Made by a program: the position numbers and the translations under genes. From Scylla paramamosain (lineage: Eukaryota > Arthropoda > Malacostraca > Decapoda > Portunidae): a stretch of DNA of 64,000 bases. The notes under the pieces were generated by a model. The model did not search any database, was not told the origin of the DNA, and saw only the letters and a list, made by a program, of their open reading frames with translations. The stretch spans positions 9,103,817 through 9,167,816 of the forward strand of contig NC_087181.1 of assembly GCF_035594125.1 (NCBI RefSeq), given 5' to 3'. Shown here one piece after another: positions 38,943 to 50,600 of this stretch (position 1 is its first letter; every line of letters starts with the position of its first letter).

Positions 38943-39530
38943 CCCTATTTGCCCTGTTTCTGGTCTCTATGCATTGCTTTCTTAGACGGAGTTCAGAGTT
39001 ACCTATAACTCCTATATCTTTTTTGTACTCTGAACCTACCAGAGCTTCATTGTTTATTGTGTACCTACTGTGTGGGTTTCCTATACATACGCTAAGTACT
39101 TTGCATTTGTTGATATTGAACTGGATTTGCCATCTGTCTGTCCATTCGTTCATCCTATCCAAATCTGCCTGCAATGCGATAGCATCCGATTGTGACCTAA
39201 TTGATGTACCTATCACTTCTAATTCCACTATCCAAGTCACTGATATATATTACAAACAACAATGGCCCTAATACTGATCCCTGTGGCACTCCACTAATTG
39301 CTTGACCCCCAGTCTGATTTACAACCGTTTATTACATCTCTTTGTCGCCTGTCGCTTAGCCACGACCTTATCCAGTCTAACAGCTTCCCATCCATCCCGT
39401 GCGCCATGACCTTTCTCAGGAGCCGCTGATGGGATACCTTGTCAAACACTTTACTAAAGTCCAGATATAGGATGTCATAACTATCACCATTATCTGCTGC
39501 TTCGTAAACCTTACTGTAAAAGCTTAACAA
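38943..39530 (-). pseudogene. CR1-like RT fragment (D2)
   Basis: 39294-39530 encodes 'SYDILYLDFSKVFDKVSHQR' and 'KLLDWIRSWLSDRRQR' (RT palm). 38920-39240 encodes 'NEWTDRWQIQFNINKCKVLS' and 'RYTINNEALVGSEYKKD'. The catalytic FADD expected between them, near 39250, lies in a deleted or frame-shifted part. Compare D1, where FAND is present. Confidence 0.8.
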
Positions 39531-40313
39531 GTTCGTCAGACAAGATTTTCCCTTCGTGAAGCCATGCTATGACTGATTCATCAGTTTATGTTTTGTCTAA
39601 ATGCTCCCTAATGTTCTTCGCTATTATTGAGTTAGCTGACAGTTCTATAATTAGACGTTAAAGTTTTATCTCCTTTTTTAATGATGGGTACTGCATTCGC
39701 CTGCCTCCACTTTACTGGTACCTCACCTGACTCAAGTGATTTCCTAAAGACAGAAACTAACGGTTTACTAATAACCTCTTAGCATTCCTTAAGTATTCTG
39801 GGATATATTTCATCTGGTCCTGGTGACTTGAACTTTTTTGCCTATCTAACTCCTGTTTCACTATTTCTTTAGTTATGGTAATATCTGACTCTCATTCTCT
39901 TCTACTCTTAACATCTGCTCACTATTCGGCATTTACTGCATGTTTTCCTGGGTGAAGACAGTTAAAAAAATACTCGTTCAGAATTTAATTAATCTCCTCC
40001 CCAGAACTAACCAGCTCCCCATCTGCTGCCTTTAAAGGATCTATTGTTTCTCTGTTCTTCGTCTTATATACCTGATAAAATCCCTTAGGATCCGTCTTCC
40101 CGTGGCTGGCCATTTTCAATTCATAATTGTTTTTAGCTTTCCTCGCTAACCTCCTGATTGCTCTAACTAATTCATTATATTGAAGCCTTAAAACATCTTC
40201 CCCTGTTTTTTATTTCTTGTATATACTTCTCTTGCGCCCTATGTAATGTTTTAACATAACAGTCATCATTTAGGATCATTCTTCTTATTGGTCTATAAAG
40301 GATAATTACTAAC
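39531..40313 (-). pseudogene. CR1-like RT N-terminal region (D2)
   Basis: Nucleotide and protein blocks on the minus strand correspond to the linker and RT start: 'YRPIRRMILNDDCYVKTLHR' around 40200-40290 and 'SPGPDEIYPRIL'-like sequence around 39780-39830. The frame is heavily interrupted. J6 begins at 40314. Confidence 0.65.
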
Positions 40314-40481
40314 TGTCCTGTTTTTGTTTTTTTTTTTTTATGTAGGAAGGACACTGGCCAAGGGCAACAAAAATCTAATAAAAAAAATGCCCACTGAAAT
40401 GCCAGTCCCATAAAAGGGTCAAAGCAGTGGTCAAAAGTTCATGAATAAGTAAGTGTCTTGAAACCTCCCTCTTGAAGGAAT

Positions 40482-40860
40482 TCAAGTCATAGGAAGGTGG
40501 AAATACAGAAGCAGGCAGGGAGTTCCAGAGTTTACCAGAGAAAGGGATGAATGATTGAGAATTTGAGAATACTGGTTAACTCTTGCGTTAGAGAGGTGGA
40601 CAGAATAGGAGTGAGAGAAAGAAGAAAGTCTTGTGCAGCGAGGCCGCGGAAGGAGGGGAAGCATGCAGTTAGCAAGATCAGAAGAGCAGTTAGCATGAAA
40701 ATAGCGGTAGAAGACAGCTAGAGATGCAACATTGCGGCGGTGAGAGAGAGGCTGAAGACGGTCAGTTAGAGGAGAAGAATTGATGAGACGAAAAGCTTTT
40801 GATTCCACCCTGTCTAGAAGAGCAGTATGAGTGGAACCCCCCCCAGACATGTGAAGCCTA
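40482..40860 (-). pseudogene. C-terminal domain of J6 polyprotein
   Basis: The frame 40482-40850 reads 'GGGSTHTALLDRVESKAFRL', 'SSPLTDRLQPLSHRRNVASL', 'YRYFHANCSSDLANCMLPLL' and 'SFSHSYSVHLSNARVNQYSQ'. These blocks are conserved in J1, J5, J8 and J9. The function of the region is unknown; it follows the RT thumb in the family. Confidence 0.8.
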
Positions 40861-41109
40861 CTCCATACATGGACGGATAAGGCCCTTGTACAGAGTTAGC
40901 AGCTGCGGGGGTGAGAAAAACTGGCGAAGACGTCCCAGAACACCTAACTTCATAGAAGCTGTTTTAGCTAGAGATGAGATGTGAAGTTTCCAGTTCAGAT
41001 TATAAGTACAAGGACATAAGTATAAGGACAGACCGAGGATGTTCAGTGTAGAAAAGGGGGACAGTTGAGTGTCATTGAAGAAGAGCGGATAGTTGTCTGG
41101 AAGGTTGTG

Positions 41110-41732
41110 TCAAGTTGATAGATTGAGGAATTGAGTTTTTGAGGCATTGGACAATACCAAGTTTGCTCTGCCCCAATCAGATATTTTAGAAAGATCAGAA
41201 GTCAGGCGTTCTGTGCCTTCCCTGCGTGATATGTTTACCTCCTGAAGGGTTGGACGTCTATGAAAAGACGTGGAAAAGTGCAGGGTGGTATCATCAGCGT
41301 AGGAGTGGATAGGACAAGAAGTTTGGATTAGAAGATCATTAATGAATAATAAGAAGAGAGTGGGTGACAGGACAGAACCCTGAGGAACACCACTGTTAAT
41401 AGATTTAGGAGAAGAACAGTGACCGTCTACCACAGCAGCAATAGAACGGTCAGAAAGGAAACTTGAGATGAAGTTACAGAGAGAAGGATAGAAACCGTAG
41501 GAGGGTAGCTTGTAAATCATAGCTTTGTGCCAGACTCTATCAAAAGCTTTTCATATGTCCAAGGCAACAGCGAAAGTTTCACCAAAATCTCTAAAAGAGG
41601 ATGACCAAGACTCGGTAAGGAAAGCCAGAAAATCACCAGTAGAGCGGCCTTGACGGAACCCATACTGGCGATCAGATAGAAGGTTGTGAAGTGATAGATG
41701 TTTAAGAATCTTCCTGTTGAGGATAGATTCAA
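41110..41732 (-). pseudogene. Reverse transcriptase of J6
   Basis: This polymerase would copy the element RNA at the nicked target. The frame 41110-41520 (136 codons) holds 'SFLSDRSIAAVVDGHCSSPK', 'GVPQGSVLSPTLFLLFINDL' (residues 44-63), 'HSYADDTTLHFS' with YADD at 41290-41301, and 'LSKISDWGRANLVLSNASKT'. Directly upstream, 41517-41732 contains the N-terminal palm in another frame. The 'LDISKAFDR' motif at 41540-41565 is damaged, reading YEKLL. Only one or two frameshifts separate it from the endonuclease ORF, so the copy is relatively young. Confidence 0.88.
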
Positions 41733-42310
41733 AAACTTTAGATGGGCAGGAAATTAAAGCAATAGGACGGTAGTTTGAGGGATTAGAACGGTCACCCTTT
41801 TTAGGAACAGGTTGAATGTAGGCAAACTTCTAGCAAGAAGGAAAGGTAGATGTTGACAGAAAGAGCTGAAAGAGTTTGACTAGGCAAGGTGCAAGCACGG
41901 AGGCACAGTTTCGGAGAACAATAGGAGGGACCCCATCAGGTCCATAAGCCTTCCGAGGGTTTAGGCCAGCAAGGGCATGGAAAACATCATAGGTGGCATG
42001 AAGTAGTCAGAGGGTGGAGGAGAGGGAGGAACAAGCCCAGAATCGTCCAAGGTAGAGTTTTTAGCAAAGGTTTGAGCAAAGAGTTCAGCTTTAGAAATAG
42101 ATGTGATAGCAGTGGTGCCATCTGGTTGAAATAGAGGAGGGAAAGAAGAAGAAGCAAAGTTATTGGAGATATTTTTGGCTAGATGCCAGAAATCACGAGG
42201 GGTGTTAGATCTTGAAAGGTTTTGACATTTTCTGTTAATGAAGGAGTTTTTGGCTAGTTGGAGAACAGACTTGGCATGGTTCCGGGCAGAAATATAAAGT
42301 GCATCAGATT

Positions 42311-43402
42311 CTAGTATGGAAGGCTTAAGTACCTTTTGTGGGCCACCTCTCTATCATGTATAGGACGAGAACAAGCTGTGTTAAACCAAGGTTTAGAAGG
42401 TTTAGGACGAGAAAAAGAGTGAGGAATGTATGCCTCCATGCCAGACACTATCACCTCTGTTATGCGCTCAGCACACAAAGACGGGTCTCTGACACGGAAG
42501 CAGTAGTCATTCCAAGGAAAATCAGCAAAATACCTCCTCAGGTCCCCCCAACTAGCAGAGGCAAAACGCCAGAGGCACCTTCGCTTAGGGGGATCCTGAG
42601 GAGGGATTGGAGTGATAGGACAAGATAAAGATATGAGATTGTGATCGGAGGAGCCCAACGGAGAAGAAAGGGTGACAGCATAAGCAGAAGGATTAGAGGT
42701 CAGGAAAAGGTCAAGAGTGTTTGGCGTATCTCCAAGACGGTCAGGAATACGAGTAGGGTGTTGCACCAATTGCTCTAGGTCATGGAGGATAGCAAAGTTG
42801 TAGGCTAGTTCACCAGGATTGTCAGTGAAGGGAGAGGAAAGCCAAAGCTGGTGGTGAACATTGAAGTCTCCAAGAATGGAGATCTCTGCAAAAGGGAAGA
42901 GGGTCAGAATGTGCTCCACTTTGGAAGTTAAGTATTCAAAGAATTTCTTATAGTCAGAGGAGTTAGGTGAGAGGTATACAGCACAGATAAATTTAGTATG
43001 AGAGTGACTCTGTAGTCGTAGCCAGATGGTGGAAAACTCGGATGATTCAAGAGCGAGGGCACGAGAGCAGGTTAAGTCATTGCGCACATAAACGCAGCAT
43101 CCAGCTTTGGATCGAAAATGAGGATAGAGAAAGTAGGAGGGAACAGAAAAGGGGCTACTGTCAATTGCCTCAGACACCTGAGTTTCAGTGAGGAAAAGAA
43201 GATGAGGTTTAGAAGAGGAGAGGTGGTGTTCTACAGATTGAAAATTAGATCTTAGACCGCGAATGTTGCAGAAGTTAATGAAGAAAAAGTTGAGGGGGGT
43301 GTAAAGACACTTAGGGTCGTCGACAGAAAGGCAGTCCGACCTGGGGACATTTATGGTCCCCTCCCCAGATGGGGACTCCGAGGCTGGTGTAGGAGTCGCC
43401 AT
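42311..43402 (-). CDS. APE-type endonuclease ORF of J6
   Basis: The longest intact frame in the window (363 codons) starts at ATG 43402 in a favourable context (ATCATCATGG). Such AP-endonuclease-like domains nick target DNA to start target-primed reverse transcription in the nucleus. Landmarks: '[12 protein letters not shown]' (Asn 46), 'LFLTETQ' (catalytic Glu 73), '[10 protein letters not shown]', '[11 protein letters not shown]' (GDFN 178-181) and '[11 protein letters not shown]' (Asp 253/His 254). All expected catalytic blocks are intact. The last 100 residues ('[19 protein letters not shown]', '[20 protein letters not shown]') form the linker to RT. A frame break after 'RYLSLPY' separates it from the RT, which is probably fused in the ancestral element. 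Confidence 0.9.
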   Translation of the reverse strand: MATPTPASESPSGEGTINVPRSDCLSVDDPKCLYTPLNFFFINFCNIRGLRSNFQSVEHHLSSSKPHLLFLTETQVSEAIDSSPFSVPSYFLYPHFRSKAGCCVYVRNDLTCSRALALESSEFSTIWLRLQSHSHTKFICAVYLSPNSSDYKKFFEYLTSKVEHILTLFPFAEISILGDFNVHHQLWLSSPFTDNPGELAYNFAILHDLEQLVQHPTRIPDRLGDTPNTLDLFLTSNPSAYAVTLSSPLGSSDHNLISLSCPITPIPPQDPPKRRCLWRFASASWGDLRRYFADFPWNDYCFRVRDPSLCAERITEVIVSGMEAYIPHSFSRPKPSKPWFNTACSRPIHDREVAHKRYLSLPY

Positions 43403-43609
43403 GATGATTTTAAAATTTTTGAGTGAAGGGTGTGTGTGTTATTAGGTGCTTGTAGTTTTGTGTGGAGGAAGAGAGTTGTCTTTAGAGGGCAGGGTGTGAC
43501 TACCCCCTTGTGTTGTGAGACACAAAGGGAAACGTTCAGTGAGGTCACAGCTGGGTTTAATGATAAGTTCACAGCACCCCCTGAACAGTGCTTTAGACCT
43601 CACTGGGAG
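43403..43609 (-). promoter_or_regulatory. 5' UTR / internal promoter region of J6
   Basis: The minus-strand sequence from 43609 to the ATG at 43402 starts with TACTCCCAGTGAGGTC. Full-length non-LTR elements must carry their promoter here, so it is inferred to be promoter-bearing; no specific box is identified. Confidence 0.4.
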
Positions 43610-43765
43610 TAATTATCAACGAATTTATCAACGAAATATTTCAACAACTCTACATTTACTTCCCTTAATCATCTCATCTCGGTTTCCTCCATCCTCTCAG
43701 TTCCATCTTCTACTCGCCTCGGCCTCACCTCGCCCATCTCAGCATAACCTGACTCTCCATCTTAC

Positions 43766-44700
<935 letters not shown>

Positions 44701-45067
44701 AAACCTGTTTCTCACAAAATTATGCAAAAAATCATGTGTGTTTAAACTATTTTCAATTTAGAATTACTTGGAAGTGTGTATGTTAACTCACGGGACACCC
44801 TGTATAACAGAAATATGATTGAGGATGAATGTGTATTATGTATAGAGATGTGAAATGCCCTAAACAATTTTCATTCAAATATTTTTTATCCCATACACAA
44901 CACATGTTAATAATGCTCCATTAGTCTGCTATGTTTTCATATGTATTTTCTATTTTAATTTACTGTAATGTTACACTTGAAAACTTTAAAATATTTACTT
45001 ATAATAGCTTGTCATTTTTAATCATTATATTTACAGGCCTGGTCGTGAGAGTGTTGGGTCCCATAAA
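44701..45067. other. Unassigned AT-rich DNA
   Basis: May include further decayed CR1 5' sequence, but no motif is legible. Confidence 0.4.
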
Positions 45068-45106
45068 TAGTAGTAGTAGTAGTATTAATAGTAGTAGTAG
45101 TAGTAC

Positions 45107-45152
<46 letters not shown>

Positions 45153-45212
45153 AATAGTCGTATTAGCAGTAGTAGTAATAGTATTAGTAGTAATAGCAGT
45201 AGTAGTAGAGTG

Positions 45213-45279
<67 letters not shown>

Positions 45280-45304
45280 CAGTAGTAGTAGTAGTAGTAG
45301 TAGT
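45068..45304. repeat. (AGT)n/(TGT)n trinucleotide array
   Basis: AGT units, a (TGT)n block at 45107-45151, then AGT/AGC units to 45304. Confidence 0.95.
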
Positions 45305-45384
45305 AATGTTCAGGGCAACTACATCAGAATGTGACGAATTAATCTAACTATATTCGTTTCGTTCGCAAATCTCTGTAAAATTTC

Positions 45385-46515
45385 TGATTGAGGCAGAGCA
45401 AACTTAGTACTGTTCAATGCCTCAAAAACTCAATTCCTCCATATATCAGCTCGACACAACCCTCAAGACAACTAGTCCCACTTCTTCAGTGGCACTCAAT
45501 TGTCCTCTTCTTTTGAGTTGAACATCCTCGGTCTGCCCTTTACTAATAATCTAAATCTCCGCCAGTTTTTTTTTTTTTTTTTCTTCTTTTTCCACCCACC
45601 CAGCTGCTAATTCCACAGGGACCTTATAATCCACGTAGAGAGTACGCTTCACATGCAAGGGTGGGGGTGGGGGAGGCCCTGTTCCATTTATACCGTTTCT
45701 TTAGACAAGGTGAAATCAAAAGTATTTCCTTTTATCATCTCCTCTAACTGACTTTCTTCAGCCTCTTTCTCATCGCCGCGGTAGTATGTTTAGGTGACCA
45801 TCAGTTTCAACTGATTAAGTGCGCGTGCAGCCTAATTTTTATTGCCAGACGTATGACGCATTTATTCCCGCCCACGGCATATACTCCAGTCGACACCATC
45901 CAGCAGCAATAGCAGTAGTGGGCATGTTATTTAGGTTTGGTTTGGTAATGTTAGGTTAGGTATTACTACACGTCATTTACGTAAGGTTAGGTAATGTTAC
46001 GTTACATTATCATCTTTAAGTGTGGATCCAGCAGGGACGAAAGCCCGCGGTTAGGTTAGGTCATGTTACACGTCATTTAGGTTATGTTCGGTAATGTTAG
46101 GTTAGCTAAATAATGCCAGTTTAGATAAATGTTCTTAAGTTGGTGTTGTCCAAGGAGGTCAGTGCGTTGCCGTGCCTAGGAGTAAATGCACCGTACGTCT
46201 GGCGGTAAAAATAGGGCTGCGTTGGTTACTTAAAACTAGACGGTCACTGAAATCTACTACACCGCAAAGTTGCATCTCTTACTTTCTTCTTCCGCTATTT
46301 CTAGGCTATTTGCTCTTCTGATCTTGCTAATTGCATGTCTCCCGTGGCCTCGCTGCACAAGACTTTCTGCTTTTTCTCGCCACTATTTAGTCCACCTCTC
46401 TAATACAAAAGTTAAGCAGTATCTCAATCATTTATCCCTTTCTCTGTAAACTCTGAACTCCCTGCCCACTTCTATATTTCCACCTTCCTATGACTTGAAG
46501 TCTTTCAAGAGGGAG
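45385..46515 (+). mobile_element. Jockey-like fragment J7, split by a MITE
   Basis: J C-terminal blocks run from 'GGCAGAGCAAACTTAGTACT' to 'CCTCTTTCTCATCGCCGCG' (45780), then resume at 46261 with 'CCGCAAAGTTGCATCTC' and continue to 'CTTTCAAGAGGGAGGTT' (46513). The gap is the MITE. A poly(T) replaces part of the sequence at 45569-45587. The 3' end is cut at 46515 by the arm sequence of the inverted duplication. Confidence 0.85.
45781..46260. mobile_element. MITE with TIRs of about 95 bp
   Basis: This 480-bp insert in J7 starts GTAGTATGTTTAGGTGACCA and ends TGGTCACTG-like 'CGGTCACTGAAATCTACTAC'. The first 97 bp and the reverse complement of the last 95 bp align nearly end to end ('CAGACGTATGACGCATTTA' against 'CAGACGTACGGTGCATTTA'). 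The interior is rich in GGTTAGGTTA. Flanks (CGCCGC left, CACCGC right) suggest a short duplication of 6-8 bp. It is non-coding, and the superfamily is not identified. Confidence 0.85.
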
Positions 46516-47671
46516 GTTATGCTCTGCCGTGGACTGAGATATTGCATGAATTTGGTATATAAAGGACTGGATATCTCACAAACATTTTCATATATTTATT
46601 TTATTATTTTTAATTAATAACTACTTATCATTTACATCTCTTACAAGTCAAAAATTCTCACTCGTATTCATCTTCAGTTCGTTCAAAGTTATTTGGTCTC
46701 ACTTTATATCTCTTCAACAATTCACTGATCAACGTAATCATCGTGCAAGGACACAGACAATATCAATCATAAATACAACTAATATTTAATAGGCGTAATT
46801 AATGTTGTTAGAAAAACACACATGATATCACCATCACATCAATTACGATAAATATTTTCTAATTAAGTAAGTCTTCGTACACCATACAAACCTATCATAC
46901 CAAACATGAAACATCAAATAAACAACCTACTCCTCCCTTAATAACATAATTGATCTCTAGACTATATTACGCTTTCAATTTCCACTTACTTTAAGCTATT
47001 CCGTCCATCTCGACCCTTTTCTGATCAGGCCCTCTCGAACCTCTGCTTCTGTGTCTGCTACTGCCTAATTCTTTGTCACTCTATTCATATACAATTGTTG
47101 GGTACTGCCTATTTCCCTCAAAGAAATTATCTTTATTTTCATAACATTTTACTTATCTACTATCTTATCTATCTTATCTACTTATTAACGTTTCTCATTT
47201 ACGTATATGATCCGCCCACAGGCGTGGTAATTGATTCAAAACACCAGTTAAGGAAGGTATAGGGGTATTCTGGAGGCGGAGCTTCAGTGGGCGTAGGTGT
47301 GTTTCTAGAGGCTGACCTTTCCTTCTCGTGCCTCACGCCTCCTGGCCGGCCTACATTCCCTTTCTATCACTTTCTCTGCTTTGTCCCTTACATCATTTCC
47401 ATTATTCTCCTTTTGACCCAGGCTGGCTTTCCAGCGGTTTATGGTCTTCTTGTTGTGTGCTGCTTGGGTCTGTGCCCTTGTTTATTATTTCCTCGGCTCC
47501 CTTGATACCAAGAGCTAATAACCTTCCCGGCTGAGGTGACCACTTTTCTCCATACTTCATCTGTCTTTTCTGTTTCTTATTACTTATTCTATCTTTTCTT
47601 CTTACTTTTCTTTTCTTCTTTTCTTCTTTCGTAATTGTACAATATACACTGTGGTGTGGGATCACCGCAGC
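46516..47671. other. Unassigned composite flank
   Basis: Begins TGCTCTGCCGTGGACTGAG and ends GGGATCACCGCA. No coding motif is visible; a CT-rich stretch lies at 47560-47635. The TG...CA ends hint at an LTR-like unit, but no target duplication supports this. Confidence 0.4.
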
Positions 47672-47890
47672 TCCAATCTCTCCTTAGGTTTCCCCAAAGC
47701 GGAGGTGCCTCTGGCGTATTGCCTCAACTGATTGGGAAGATCTCAGGCGGTATTATTCCAATTTTCCTTGGAATGACTACTGTTTCTGTGTCAGATCCTT
47801 TTATGTGTGCTGAGCGCATAACATATCGTGGAGGCATAATTGGCATGGAGCCGTACATTCGTCACTTTCTTTCGTCCTAAACAAGCTTTC
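47672..47890 (+). pseudogene. J endonuclease fragment in left arm
   Basis: It matches the J6 endonuclease region around 42360-42610 (reverse-complemented): 'CTCCAATC', 'CTCTGGCGTATTGCCTC', 'TTTTCCTTGGAATGACTACT', 'GTGCTGAGCGCATAACA' and 'GGCATGGAG'. It is a short stray piece in a different order from the J7 3' fragment, so it is a separate insertion. Confidence 0.75.
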
Positions 47891-47899
47891 GAAACGTTA

Positions 47900-48104
47900 T
47901 GTGGTATCCAATAACATGAGAATGAACCTTCTTTTTAAGGCTTTATTAAATTGAATAGATGAGTGCGTACAATAAGCGAGGGGAGTGTCGACTGAGCAGC
48001 GTAGAAGGAACTTGCGAGAAGTTACTTACGAAAAGATACTGCCGAGACAGTTCCGAAACAGATTCAGAGAATTATTACATCGTTATATATTGCATTCTCC
48101 CACA
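47900..48104 (-). mobile_element. Second-type solo LTR, left-arm copy
   Basis: Read on the minus strand it starts TGTGGGAGAATGC and ends GGATACCACA. It has a TATA-like ATATATAACG about 12 bp in and AATAAAGCC near the end, the layout of a short LTR. It is the same as 56456-56661. No target duplication is obvious. Confidence 0.6.
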
Positions 48105-48124
48105 ACAAATAATATAGACAGTTA

Positions 48125-48349
48125 TGTGGTGTAGCTGTCGGGACAGGACAGCCAGGAAGTTATAGGCTCTTTATAGAAACGCGTGCAGACTATGGTTTCT
48201 ATATCAAGGCCGGGAACAAACAAATAATGCCGTGGCAGACACTGGGCACATGGCTGCTTCAGAAGCACCAGCCAGACTGAGGATTACAGGGTTGCCAGGC
48301 GTACAATAAATGGAGGTATAAAATTGGTGCAGTACATTACATATCCACA
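48125..48349 (-). repeat. 3' LTR of Gypsy G1
   Basis: 225 bp beginning TGTGGATATG and ending CACCACA on the minus strand (TG...CA). It is homologous to 52998-53439 and 56191-56426. A purine-rich tract, G-run then GGAGGGAGG (minus strand of 48350-48370), abuts its inner edge as the polypurine tract. Confidence 0.9.
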
Positions 48350-48370
48350 CCTCCCTCCCCCCCCCCCCTC
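48350..48370 (-). promoter_or_regulatory. Polypurine tract of G1
   Basis: Plus-strand C-run with flanking CCTCC, that is a G/A-rich run on the element's sense strand immediately before its 3' LTR. This is the plus-strand primer site of LTR retrotransposons. Confidence 0.85.
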
Positions 48371-48399
48371 AAGCTCGTAGCCCTGTCTTGAGCGGAACT

Positions 48400-49445
48400 C
48401 TTTTCTCTGAGCCGCTGGGAACAACCTACGGTAACTGGGGAAGTAACTGAACCGGACACACTTTTCTTGTCCGAGCAAAAGACCACAGGAATATGGGGAA
48501 GGGGGTCGTCACTGCGGGGTGTCACTGGTCGCAGGAACCGGCGGTTGCGTCGCCAGACACGTCCGCTAGGGAGACGTACCTCGTAGTCTCTGTTCCTGCT
48601 GTGGCCCATGACCACGCCAACCTTGTCCCAGCGGAGACACGTCGGGTCCTGGATACGGACTGTGGCCCCGATTCTCAGCTTAGCCATATAGGTGTTGCGC
48701 AAGGGATCATCCTGTGAAGTTGGGAGCGTTGTGTAGCTCCAGGAGACCTCTGGCGAAGTCTTCTGTGTCAATGTTGCCTGATGGGGGCTGTCTTCAGGAT
48801 GAGATGCTTCACTGACTTGACAGCCGCCTCAGCGTGGCCGTTAGACTAGGGGTAGTGCGGAGAGATCACTAAGTGGTCACCCCAGCGCTCCATGAAGTTC
48901 TGGAAGTCGGCGCTGGCGAACTGGGGACCGCCATCAGTACGTAGGCGGAGGGGAACACCCACTTCCTGGAAATAGCGGCAGAACATCTGGATGGTGCGCG
49001 AGGCGGTGTTGTCCGCACCACACAGGAAAACTACAGGCCACCCCGAGAGTCTGTCCGCAATGACGAGGAAGGACTTCCCAGCGAGTGTGAAGAAGTCTGC
49101 GGAGACGGACTCAAACGGCCTGGTGGGGTTGTCGTCACACATCAAGGGTTCCTGTTGTTGGCTCAGCAGTAGCACTTGACATGGCTCGCAGGCACGAACA
49201 GTACTGGCGATGTCAGAGCCAATACCAGGCCAGAAAACAATCTGCCTTGCCCGACAGCGAGTGGCTTCCACACCTGGTGGCTGTCGTGAAGACGTGCGAC
49301 GGTGCGACGGCGGAGACCAACAGGAACCACAATTCTCTGGCCATACAGGACCAGCTCCCCATCTGCGTATAGGTGATCGCAGTTTCCAGTAGGGGAGTAG
49401 TGAGCTGTGTAGCTCGTACCGGTTGGACGGGAATCCAGACGTCAC
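48400..49445 (-). pseudogene. Integrase of Gypsy G1
   Basis: This is the DDE integrase that would insert element DNA. The frame 48846-49445 has 'ACEPCQ' (zinc-binding Cys pair 86/89), 'VSADFFTLAGKSFLVIADRL' with Asp 117, and 'LRTDGGPQFASADFQNFMER' with Asp 171. It ends at a TAG just before 'SNGHAEAAVKSVKHL', where the third catalytic residue sits. G2 has the same TAG and G3 has CAG. The C-terminal part 48337-48771 ('LRIGATVRIQDPT', 'WDKVGVVMGHSRNRDYEV') follows a deletion of about 130 bp compared with G2 and G3. Confidence 0.88.
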
Positions 49446-49757
49446 TCAGGCGGTGAAGCGGGCATACGACAGGTCCGCGCTTGCTGTGGCTAGGAATTCC
49501 TGTAGAGTCTTATCGGCGTCGTGATGTGGTGCGTCTCAGTCAGAGCGTTCAGCGTTGGCAACTATGACGCATCGTAGGTGTGCGGTGGCGTCGGTGCACG
49601 CCATCTCGTCCTCGGGTATGGGGTGGCTGACTGGGGCTCTCAACAGAGCGTCCGGGATGCTTAGCAGCTTTCCAGCCCACCATATGGTAGTGAAGAGGTG
49701 TGGTGAGATTTTCTCTTATCGTCTCGTCGTCGGTGAGGAAGCGTGAGCCACATTGAA

Positions 49758-50600
49758 CTAGGCGTGTCCGTCCTGGCCGTGGTCTTGGAGGAGAGTGTAC
49801 CCGATCCCGTGAAGGTGAGAGGCATCGGTGGTCTGGAGGATGACCGGTAGCGCCGGGTCGAGGTGGGCCAAGATAGTCGGCTGGAGAAGCGCTGTCTTCA
49901 CGCAGTTGAAGGTTTTATTGTGGTCCGCTGTCCAAGTAAACGTCCGTTTTGGGCTCATAAGAAGGCGAAGAGGCTGGGTTGCGACTGCTATGTCCAGGGT
50001 GAACTCTGAGAACTGGTTCACCAGGCCCATGAAAGAACGGAGGTCAGTCAGATTCGCGGGTGTCGGTAAGTCTCGGATGACACTGACTCGGTCTTCGCCT
50101 TCAGAGACGCCCATAGCGGAGAGGTTGAAGCCACAGAATCGGACCCTAGACTCGGGGACTGCGAACTTGTCCTCGTCGAGGGTGATTCCATGCTCGCGGC
50201 ATCTGATCAGCATCTGACGAATCCCTTTCAAGTGTGTTGGAAGATCGTCATCGAAGAGAAGGATGTCGTCGACCACCTTGACACAGTTCTCCATTCCTTG
50301 GAGTGCCATGTCACCGCGGTGGCAGTAGGCGTAACCGGTAGCCGTGAAGCCCATGGGTCCTCTGCAGTGCCTAAATCGGCCGAACAGGGTAATAAATGTC
50401 GTGAGGTGCCGATCCTTCTCGTCAAGCTCCAACTGCCAGTACCCGCACAGGGCGTCCGCTGTTGTGAAGTAACGAGCTGACGGACGTGTTGGTGCTGGGT
50501 TGAGTCAGGCGGGAAGCCTGACTTTTGACCTTCGTGAGGTCCACCGTGATGCGAACTTCCTTGTCCTTGGCAACGACGATCAATGGGTAGCACCAGCCAG
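49758..50600 (-). pseudogene. Reverse transcriptase / RNase H of Gypsy G1
   Basis: The 224-codon frame 49758-50432 starts inside the RT: 'MELDEKDRHLTTFITLFGRF', 'GPMGFTATGYAYCHRGD' and the catalytic box VVDD at 50265-50276 in 'VKVVDDILLF', then 'LRSFMGLVNQF' (RT connection) and the RNase H start 'VILQTTDASHLHGIGYTL'. A stop follows 'DGHA' soon into RNase H. The first RT residue block is in a different frame further upstream. It would synthesise element cDNA in the cytoplasm, but this copy is not functional. Confidence 0.88.

Larger units (their letters stand above)
40314..43609 (-). mobile_element. Jockey-like retrotransposon J6, nearly full-length
   Basis: This is the most complete J copy: a 5' UTR of about 207 bp (43403-43609), an endonuclease ORF, RT, C-terminal blocks, a 3' UTR with the family signature and an interrupted poly(A) tail at 40315-40337. 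Imperfect 11-bp flanks, TAATTACTAAC (40303-40313) and TAATTATCAAC (43610-43620), look like the target-site duplication within D2. No ORF1 precedes the endonuclease ORF. At about 3.3 kb it defines the family length. Confidence 0.88.
46290..48349 (+). repeat. Left arm of a large inverted duplication
   Basis: The reverse complement of 56191-58382, collinear apart from small indels and one retroposon in the other arm. Contents in order: J 3' fragment, about 1.15 kb of unassigned sequence (46516-47671), a J endonuclease fragment (47672-47890), a solo LTR (47900-48104) and the Gypsy LTR (48125-48349). Identical junctions in both arms show duplication of an already composite locus. Confidence 0.88.

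Noticed and set aside
46516..47671. A third LTR-type element with TG...CA ends
   Set aside because: Ends fit the TG...CA rule, but there is no target duplication, no internal signals and the flanks are two non-collinear J fragments.
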